In this document: positions 1-5,578 of the stretch, one piece after another
How the letters are laid out: every line of letters begins with the position of its first letter
Numbering within the stretch: position 1 is the first letter of the stretch
Source of the DNA: an uncultured Verrucomicrobiota bacterium
Lineage (GTDB): Bacteria > Verrucomicrobiota > Kiritimatiellia > RFP12 > UBA1067
Assembly (NCBI GenBank): GCA_946615275.1
Contig: CAMOHV010000045.1
Coordinates: 1-7,810, forward strand
DNA: 7,810 bases
Direction: 5' to 3'
Translations under genes and position numbers: made by a program
The notes under the pieces: model-generated
Seen by the model: only the letters and a program-made list of their open reading frames with translations
Told to the model about the DNA's origin: nothing
Database searches by the model: none

Positions 1-494
1 CGAGGAAGACGGTTTGCCGCAGGCTGCCCGACGGCGCGGAGACGTCCGTCGCGTCGGGCGGCTGGCACACGGTGCAGGTGCCGGCAGGTGTTGCGGCGAT
101 CACTGTGAAGTTCGACATGGCGCCGCGCCTGGAGGATTCCGACCGCGCGCCGTCTGACGACCGTACGGACCACCGTTTCGTCCGCTGGAACGCGGGGAAA
201 GACATGCCAGCGCTCTTCCGCGCCACGCCCGCCGCGCGCCTCTTCCGCGGCCCGCTTCTGCTCGCGAAGGCGAAGGTGGTGGGTGACGACGAGGCGGACG
301 TCCTGCGCGCCGACCTGAACAAGGGCGGATGGAAGGTGAAGCTGCGCCCGTTCCTGGAGGACAGGGTGATGGGCGCATGGGAGGCCACGTTCACGCGCGG
401 GGCGGAGGTCTACAAGACAAACGTCTGTGACTTCCCCTCCGCCGGCGACAGCATCCTCCCAGTCGGCGCCAACGCCTTCTCGATCTTCTTCTAG
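1..494 (+). CDS. C-terminal part of a GH127/DUF1680-like glycoside hydrolase (5'-truncated by window edge)
   Basis: The reading frame is open from base 3 (first full codon) to the TAG at 492-494, giving the last 163 residues of a protein that begins outside the window. No start should be assigned here: a GTG at 72 is in frame, but coding continues upstream of it without a stop. Visible features are a beta-rich stretch (GWHTVQVPAG...AITVKFDMAPRL), then an RGPLLLAKAKVVG segment near bases 246-284. The order 'hydrophobic beta strands, PM/DM-x-PR, then (R/Y)GPLvLA' is what I recall from the C-terminal beta-sandwich of GH127/DUF1680 proteins (beta-L-arabinofuranosidase type). The catalytic barrel would lie upstream and cannot be seen, so activity is not established. 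The tail ends in a hydrophobic FSIFF. It could be the accessory beta-domain of another (alpha/alpha)6 hydrolase. The neighbouring GH92 gene fits a glycan-utilisation locus. Confidence 0.5.
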   Translation, partial: RKTVCRRLPDGAETSVASGGWHTVQVPAGVAAITVKFDMAPRLEDSDRAPSDDRTDHRFVRWNAGKDMPALFRATPAARLFRGPLLLAKAKVVGDDEADVLRADLNKGGWKVKLRPFLEDRVMGAWEATFTRGAEVYKTNVCDFPSAGDSILPVGANAFSIFF

Positions 495-495
495 G

Positions 496-507
496 CGATT
501 CGGCGGC
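496..507. repeat. Left copy of 12-bp direct repeat CGATTCGGCGGC
   Basis: CGATTCGGCGGC starts two bases after the upstream stop codon and recurs exactly at 571-582, 75 bp away. The two copies bracket the hairpin and heptamer array. The right copy lies inside a palindrome, so the left copy is also complementary to 566-573 (TCGGCGGC at 500-507 against GCCGCCGA), giving a possible 8-bp long-range stem enclosing the whole region. Confidence 0.6.
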
Positions 508-514
508 ACTGTTA

Positions 515-535
515 GAACGGGCTGCCAGCCCGTTC
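515..535. repeat. Perfect 9-bp inverted repeat (hairpin) after the upstream gene
   Basis: GAACGGGCT (515-523) and AGCCCGTTC (527-535) are exact reverse complements separated by GCC. The stem is strong and GC-rich and begins 21 nt after the stop at 494, where a terminator would sit. No T-run follows (the next bases are AGGGAATTGA), so it is not a canonical intrinsic terminator. It could be an mRNA 3'-end stabilising hairpin or a dispersed palindromic repeat unit. Confidence 0.6.
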
Positions 536-538
536 AGG

Positions 539-564
539 GAATTGAGAATTGAGAATTGAGAATT
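539..564. repeat. Tandem heptamer array (GAATTGA)x3 plus partial copy
   Basis: Three exact GAATTGA units (539-545, 546-552, 553-559) are followed by GAATT (560-564). The array is AT-rich in otherwise GC-rich DNA and is not in a coding frame. It is flanked immediately by GC-rich palindromes on both sides. Heptanucleotide short tandem repeats of this kind are known in some bacterial groups; the copy number may vary by replication slippage. Function is unknown. Confidence 0.85.
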
Positions 565-565
565 T

Positions 566-582
566 GCCGCCGATTCGGCGGC
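566..582. repeat. 17-bp palindrome containing right copy of the 12-bp repeat
   Basis: GCCGCCGATTCGGCGGC has 8-nt arms (GCCGCCGA / TCGGCGGC) around a single central T. As RNA or single-stranded DNA it would fold as a 6-7 bp stem with a 3-5 nt loop. Bases 571-582 repeat 496-507 exactly. No T-run follows, so terminator function is unlikely. Confidence 0.6.
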
Positions 583-642
583 TGGGGCGGCCTTGCCACA
601 TCAGGGGCCAGTTTTGTTGTCGTTCCATCGCGGCGGGGGAAA

Positions 643-658
643 TGGTAAAATAGACGGC
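643..658 (+). promoter_or_regulatory. Extended -10 promoter giving a leaderless or near-leaderless transcript
   Basis: TGGTAAAAT (643-651) matches an extended -10 element, TG-N-TAAAAT against TG-N-TATAAT. The ATG at 659 begins 7 nt after the hexamer, so a start site at the usual distance would fall on or next to the first base of the start codon. No good -35 lies at 16-18 bp spacing (TTCCAT at 623-628 is poor; TTGTCG at 617-622 is 23 bp away). No Shine-Dalgarno lies in the 4-12 nt before the ATG; the purine-rich GGCGGGGGA (632-640) is too far upstream and would also precede the predicted start site. The placement is seen directly; leaderless translation is inferred. Confidence 0.5.
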
Positions 659-3600
659 ATGGGAAAAACAGCCATGCTCACACTCTTCGCGTCGGCGATG
701 CTTGCCGCGCATTTCGCCGCCGTCGCGGAGGCGGGGCAGCTGAGATGTCTGCCGGAAATTGAGGTCGTTAACGCCGACGCGCCGAAAAGAGCGTGCAGCG
801 TCTGCGCAGTGGCGCTGTCGGATCATACGCTTCGAAACGCCGCCGGCGCGGGGGAGGATCTGGACGCCGCCGCGTTCGACGGCCTTTCGGCGGACGTGGC
901 GCTGTCGTGGAACGGCGACGGCCTTGCCGCATGCGTCGCAGGGCGGTCGCGGACAGTGCGCGGCGACCTGGTCCTGAAGTGCGGCGACGCGGTGGCCAGG
1001 TTCCCCATTGAGGGCGGGAGGGCTTTCGCGCCGTGGAAGCGGCTTGCGGATGACGGGGCGCCGCGCGACGTCGACTGCGTCTTCGACCTAGAATGGAGCG
1101 GCCTCGACGAGAAGGCGCTGCGCGGCATGCCGATCGACGTCCGCCGGATGAGCGTCCACACGTCGATGGCGGTCTTGACCGCCAAGCCGACGTTCCGCTT
1201 CAATCCCCATCTGCCGAGGCCGGAGATGTGGGGCAGGCTGAAGTTTGGCCGCGATGTCAAGCCGGGAAGGGGGAGGACGCAGGCGGCGAAAGGGCCGGGC
1301 GTCCTTGATTTCACCGAGATCGGATGCGCCAAGGGCACGAGGAGAGCCGATGGCCGCCTTGAAGACTGGGACAGGGGGAGCTTCTCCAGGGCGGCGCTTC
1401 TGCCTGAGATGATCGGCGGCCGCCACGAGGTTGAATTGGCCGCGGCGTTCGACGAAGACGCGCTCTACATCGCGGCCGTCGTCTCGCATCCGGACGGAAG
1501 ACCGGTCAATTCCGCGCGGGCAGAGACGGGCGCGGGGTTCGGCGGCGGCGACGCCCTGCAGATCAGGACGTCGCCGGACGGGAAGGGCGTGCGGTCGTTC
1601 TGCGCGTGGCTCTCGCCCTCTGGGCCAGCGCTTACGGTGGATACGGACGATCCGCGGGAGCGCGACCTGTTGTCGCGCGGCGCCAGGCTGGCGTTCGGGA
1701 AGGCGGAGGGCGGATACGCGATGGAGATCGCGCTGCCGTGGTCGGCGCTGGGCGCGAAGGCGAAAGGCGGAGACGAGTGGAGGATGACGTTCCAGCCGTG
1801 GTGGAACGCGGTCGGCAGGAGATTCGCGTTCTTCGCGCCGCTCAGGTTGGCGCGTCCGGCGGCGAAGCGGGTGGAAGTGGAGGCGCCGAGGTCAGGCGCG
1901 GTCTCGCTCGGCGTGTTTGGCGGGGACGGGAGGCTGGTGAGGACGCTCTTGAGCGGGGAATGGCGCGACGCGCGTTCGCTGAGCGAGGAATGGGACCTCA
2001 AGGACCAGTGGGGGGAATACGTAAAGCCGGGGGAATATGTTTTGAAAGGTCTTGTGACGGACGGCGTGCGCGCGAAATACCTCAACAGCGTCTTGAATCC
2101 CGGGGTTCCTGCTTGGCCGACGGTGGATGGACGCGGCGACTGGCTTTCCGACGAGGCGCCGCCGCAGGGCATGGCCACCGACGGGGAGAACATCTTCGTC
2201 GCGGCGCCGGGCAGCGAAAAGGGGTTCGCCGTGATGGCGATAGGCCCCGACGGGAGGCGCATCTGGGGCGTGGGCGAGGAGTTCTATCCGCGATGCGTGT
2301 CGCTCTCGTATCTGGACGGCAGGCTGTATGCGCTTTTCTCCGGCCCCGTGAAGGACGCCGCCGCCGCGCTGAAGGGCGGCAAGGCGGGCGCCATGGGGCG
2401 CGCCGTCGTGATCGCGTACGACGCGAAGACGGGGCGCCACGCGGACTTCTCCGCAAAGGACGCCCGCGCCGAACTCGGCGAGCGCTGGCCATATCGCGAA
2501 GAGGCCACGCTTCTCTGCGACCTCGTCAAGCGCAAGGCGTTCGCGCCCGGGAGCTACATAGGGCAGCCGCGCTACTTCGCGAGCGACGTGGGCGAGACGG
2601 ACAACGCGATAGGCTTCGCCGCGATGCCGGGCTTCTTCGCGGTCTCGAAGCTCTACGACGGCAAGGTTGAGTTCTACGACGCAAAGAGCCTAGAGAAGGC
2701 GGGGGAGGTGGCCGTCGACGCGCCGGCCGGGCTCTGCCGAGCCGGAGACGATGCCCTGTTGGCAGTCAGCGGCAGGCGCATAGTCAGGATCGCGGTCGAC
2801 GCGGCGAGGAAGGGCGGCGGGGAGGGCCTCACGGTCTCGGCGGCGGCGCGGCCATGCGTGGAAAGTGGCCTTTCCGCCCCGGTGGCCGTCGCGGTGGACG
2901 CCGCCGGGAACATATATGCCTCCGACTGGGCCGGGGAGATGTGCGTGAAGAAGTTCTCTCCCGGCGGCAAGCTCGTCGGCGTGGTCGGCAGGCGCGGGGG
3001 GCGCAAATGGCTGGGCGCGTTCGAGAAGGACGGCATGCTTCTCCCGCATGGAATCGCGGTCACGCGCGGCGGAACGCTCTACGTGGCCGAGGCGGACATG
3101 GTGCCTAAGCGGATAAGCGCGTGGGATGCCGCCAGCGGGAGGTTCCTGCGCCATTGGATAGGCCCCGCCCCGTACGGTGGAATGTCGTCATTCTGGGTGG
3201 ACCCCGACGAGCCGGACTTCGTGCATGCGATGGGATGCAAGTTCTCGTATGACATTAAGTCGGGCGCATGGGACGTTGTCGCGACGGAGGTGCGCCGCAT
3301 GGAAAGGGACCAGCCGTTCACGCCGAGCCCCGAAAGCTGCATGGGGGTGGGAGTGAAGGTCGTGAAGCGCGGCGGCGAGACGTACATCTGCACCGGGCGG
3401 CGGAACGAAACGGTCTGGCTGCGCAGGCAGGGCGACGTGCTTGTCCCGTGCGCAGCGGTTGGCGGACTCCACTCGATGGTCACGGACGACGGCACTGGCT
3501 TGACGATCTGGGACAGCGACATCGGCAGGCATCTCTACAGGAACGTACGCCCCGCGTTCTTCAGTGGGCATTCCGGCAGGAGAGGGCGGGCCGGCGACAA

Positions 3601-5548
3601 TTACGCATGGAGCGACCTCAACGGGGATGGCGTCGTGCAGCCGGAGGAAATGACGTGGTGCGAGACGCTGACGCGCGGCGATCCGCTTTCGCACATGGAT
3701 GCCGGCGGGAAGAAGCCCGGATGCCAGTGCGAATTCTACAATGGATGGGGCGCGATCCCGGCGGCGGACGGAATGCTTCATTTCGCCGGCTTCGCGAAGG
3801 ACGGCGACTGCGTGTGGCAGCTGAAGCCCGATTCCTGGGGGAGGTTCGGGCCGGTCTACGACGTGCGCAAGGCCAGGGTGGTGCACAGGGAGGCTGGGGC
3901 GGGCGGGCTGTTCTCCGCAGTCTGGACGGACGAGGGCCACAATGTGTTCGCGGTCGGCGCCATGAAGGACGTAAGGAGCGTCAGGTCGCGCGCGGCGCTG
4001 ATTGCGTTGGGAGGCGACGGAAGTGTGAAATGGGAGCTTGCGGCGCCGAGGGGAAGGGGCGAGAAGGACGTTGCGGGCTCCGGCGTGAATGGAACGTGGA
4101 ATGTCCCGGGCGTGGGCGAGGTCATCTGCCTCTGGAACTGGTGGTGGAACTACAGGCCCTATTTCGTGACGGCGGACGGACTATACGTGGGCACCTTCGG
4201 CGAAGAGACGTCGCTTGGCCCGAAGGCGCTATGGGGCGAGAGCGCGACGTATTTCTTCCAGGCGAAGGACGGCAGCCCGATCCTCGTGAACGGCGGCAAC
4301 CAGTCGGCGCACGTCTTCGCCGTGGAGGGGCTTGAGGGCGCGCGGCGCTTCGGCGGAGCCGTGACAGTGTCTGAATCCGACATCGCCAAGGCCAGGAAGT
4401 CGCGGGCCGTCGCGGCAAGGCGCGAGCCCCCGAAGGACGTCCTTGACCTCTGCGGCCGCAGCGTGGCGGCTGATGGCGGCAAGGGGCGCGGCTGGCGGAT
4501 CTCGATCTCTTCGCCGTACGGCAGCGACCTCCTGCGGCTAGAGGCGGACGTCGACGACCCGTCCCCGATGCTGCAGCCCGGCACGGACTTCAGGACCCTT
4601 TTCACGACGGGCGACTGCGTGGACCTCATGCTCGCTGCCGATCCATCCGCGCCGAAGGACAGGCGCAGGGCCGCGCGCGGCGACAAGAGGATACTGTTCT
4701 CAGAGATGAACGGAAAGGGCGTCGCCGTTCTGTACGAGCCGGTGGCCGAGCCGCGCCCGGCAAGGAAGGTGCGCCTGATGGCGGCCGAGTTCGACTGCAT
4801 CAGGATCGTGGATGGCGCGAAGGTGGACGTCACGCGCCGCGCGGACGGCTCCGGATACATGCTCAAGGCGGAGGTTCCGCTCCGTGAGATCGGGCTCCTC
4901 CGCGGCGACGCAGGCGCGATCCGCGGCGACGTGGGGGTGGTCTTCTCCGGCGGGGCGGGCGGCCGCGAGCTGCGCCTCTACCACTACAACAAGGACACGG
5001 CTATGACGAGCGACCTCACCACCGAGGCCACTCTCCAGCCGCACGAGGGGGGGGCTATCCTGCGCCCGGGCGGAAGGAACCTGATAAAGGACGCAACCTT
5101 CGGCAACGGCTCCACGCCGTTCCTCGTGGAGACGACCAACCATGTGTCGGTGGGGGAGACGATCGTCCTCCCCGAAGGAAGCGGAGGCAAGGCGGCGTGT
5201 CTGCGAATGCTCATGCGCTCGAGCGGGCTGAAGCCCGAGGAGAGGAACGCCAGGGACAAGCCGGGGGCCTACATGCTCGTGTGGGCGTTCGTGAAGGACG
5301 CCGCGGGAAAGACCATCGCCCAGCAGGTAGTCTACAGGCGCGAGACCGACGTGTGGGACTGGACGCCATGCATGCGCCAGGCGCGTCACGACAGGCTTGA
5401 TTCAGGCGGCGCGATCAGATTCGCCCTTCCGGACGGCGCCGCGAGCGTCCGCCTCGACTTCAAGTTGACCACGCGCGGCCAGCCCGTCCCGGCGAAAGTC
5501 TGGGTGGATGCCGTGGAGTTCACGTTGGCCGCCGAGCCGTCGCCATGA
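659..5548 (+). CDS. Secreted 1629-aa multidomain protein: CBM9-like, FlgD-like Ig, NHL-type propeller, second CBM9-like module
   Basis: Start at ATG 659 is chosen because it opens a clear signal peptide (MGKTAMLTLFASAMLAAHF..., AEA|G cleavage near residue 25) and sits 7 nt after a -10 box. The in-frame TTG at 593 adds 22 residues lacking signal character; ATG 674 would lose the N-terminal Lys. Approximate domains: 27-215 beta-rich, ending with an RPEMWGRLKFG segment; 215-400 CBM9/DOMON-like (ADGRLEDWD, DEDALYIAAVVSHPDG, GGDALQIRTSPDG, AMEIALPWSALG); 405-480 FlgD-like Ig fold (GDGRLVRTLL, WDLKDQWGEYVKPGEYVLKG); 500-970 beta-propeller with NHL-type blades (APVAVAVDAAGNIYASDW about 739, PHGIAVTRGGTLYVAEAD about 796); 986-997 EF-hand-like loop DLNGDGVVQPEE; 1010-1250 further blades with a WNWWWNY cluster near 1160; 1260-1465 second CBM9-like module (GDCVDLMLAAD, LYHYNKDTAMTSDLTTEA); 1469-1629 beta-sandwich. 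About 27 cysteines are spread along the chain. I see no catalytic signature, so carbohydrate binding is inferred. It is probably cotranscribed with the mannosidase 30 nt downstream. Confidence 0.85.
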   Translation: MGKTAMLTLFASAMLAAHFAAVAEAGQLRCLPEIEVVNADAPKRACSVCAVALSDHTLRNAAGAGEDLDAAAFDGLSADVALSWNGDGLAACVAGRSRTVRGDLVLKCGDAVARFPIEGGRAFAPWKRLADDGAPRDVDCVFDLEWSGLDEKALRGMPIDVRRMSVHTSMAVLTAKPTFRFNPHLPRPEMWGRLKFGRDVKPGRGRTQAAKGPGVLDFTEIGCAKGTRRADGRLEDWDRGSFSRAALLPEMIGGRHEVELAAAFDEDALYIAAVVSHPDGRPVNSARAETGAGFGGGDALQIRTSPDGKGVRSFCAWLSPSGPALTVDTDDPRERDLLSRGARLAFGKAEGGYAMEIALPWSALGAKAKGGDEWRMTFQPWWNAVGRRFAFFAPLRLARPAAKRVEVEAPRSGAVSLGVFGGDGRLVRTLLSGEWRDARSLSEEWDLKDQWGEYVKPGEYVLKGLVTDGVRAKYLNSVLNPGVPAWPTVDGRGDWLSDEAPPQGMATDGENIFVAAPGSEKGFAVMAIGPDGRRIWGVGEEFYPRCVSLSYLDGRLYALFSGPVKDAAAALKGGKAGAMGRAVVIAYDAKTGRHADFSAKDARAELGERWPYREEATLLCDLVKRKAFAPGSYIGQPRYFASDVGETDNAIGFAAMPGFFAVSKLYDGKVEFYDAKSLEKAGEVAVDAPAGLCRAGDDALLAVSGRRIVRIAVDAARKGGGEGLTVSAAARPCVESGLSAPVAVAVDAAGNIYASDWAGEMCVKKFSPGGKLVGVVGRRGGRKWLGAFEKDGMLLPHGIAVTRGGTLYVAEADMVPKRISAWDAASGRFLRHWIGPAPYGGMSSFWVDPDEPDFVHAMGCKFSYDIKSGAWDVVATEVRRMERDQPFTPSPESCMGVGVKVVKRGGETYICTGRRNETVWLRRQGDVLVPCAAVGGLHSMVTDDGTGLTIWDSDIGRHLYRNVRPAFFSGHSGRRGRAGDNYAWSDLNGDGVVQPEEMTWCETLTRGDPLSHMDAGGKKPGCQCEFYNGWGAIPAADGMLHFAGFAKDGDCVWQLKPDSWGRFGPVYDVRKARVVHREAGAGGLFSAVWTDEGHNVFAVGAMKDVRSVRSRAALIALGGDGSVKWELAAPRGRGEKDVAGSGVNGTWNVPGVGEVICLWNWWWNYRPYFVTADGLYVGTFGEETSLGPKALWGESATYFFQAKDGSPILVNGGNQSAHVFAVEGLEGARRFGGAVTVSESDIAKARKSRAVAARREPPKDVLDLCGRSVAADGGKGRGWRISISSPYGSDLLRLEADVDDPSPMLQPGTDFRTLFTTGDCVDLMLAADPSAPKDRRRAARGDKRILFSEMNGKGVAVLYEPVAEPRPARKVRLMAAEFDCIRIVDGAKVDVTRRADGSGYMLKAEVPLREIGLLRGDAGAIRGDVGVVFSGGAGGRELRLYHYNKDTAMTSDLTTEATLQPHEGGAILRPGGRNLIKDATFGNGSTPFLVETTNHVSVGETIVLPEGSGGKAACLRMLMRSSGLKPEERNARDKPGAYMLVWAFVKDAAGKTIAQQVVYRRETDVWDWTPCMRQARHDRLDSGGAIRFALPDGAASVRLDFKLTTRGQPVPAKVWVDAVEFTLAAEPSP

Positions 5549-5565
5549 CGGGAGGGCTTACAGTT

Positions 5566-5571
5566 GGAGGG
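5566..5571 (+). promoter_or_regulatory. Shine-Dalgarno of the GH92 gene
   Basis: GGAGGG lies 7 nt before ATG 5579, an ideal spacing. It fixes the start at 5579 over the in-frame TTG at 5564, which lies upstream of and overlaps the site. It also shows that this genome uses SD-led initiation, in contrast to the preceding gene. Confidence 0.85.
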
Positions 5572-5578
5572 AAAAGAC

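Noticed and set aside
593..658. N-terminal extension of the giant protein from a TTG at 593
   Set aside because: The extra 22 residues would precede the signal peptide, and the -10 box at 646-651 lies within this stretch. ATG 659 explains both.
659..748. Lipoprotein processing of the giant protein at the Cys near residue 30
   Set aside because: The residues before it (QLR) do not fit a lipobox, and an AEA|G signal peptidase I site lies just upstream.
512..826. Minus-strand 104-codon frame across the intergenic region
   Set aside because: It spans the repeats and the signal-peptide coding region, has no recognisable motif and no visible promoter or ribosome site of its own.
1606..2670. 354-codon + strand frame inside the giant gene
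   Set aside because: It is out of frame with the coherent 1629-residue protein and its translation is an Arg/Gly/Ala-rich low-complexity product, a shadow frame.
3268..4335. 355-codon + strand frame inside the giant gene
   Set aside because: Same reason: Arg-rich shadow product with no domain logic, overlapping propeller-coding sequence in another frame.
4900..4931. Short repeated word CCGCGGCGACG, encoding RGD twice (RGDAGAIRGDVG)
   Set aside because: Two copies 21 nt apart in GC-rich coding sequence are easily chance. Nothing else supports an integrin-type or structural repeat.
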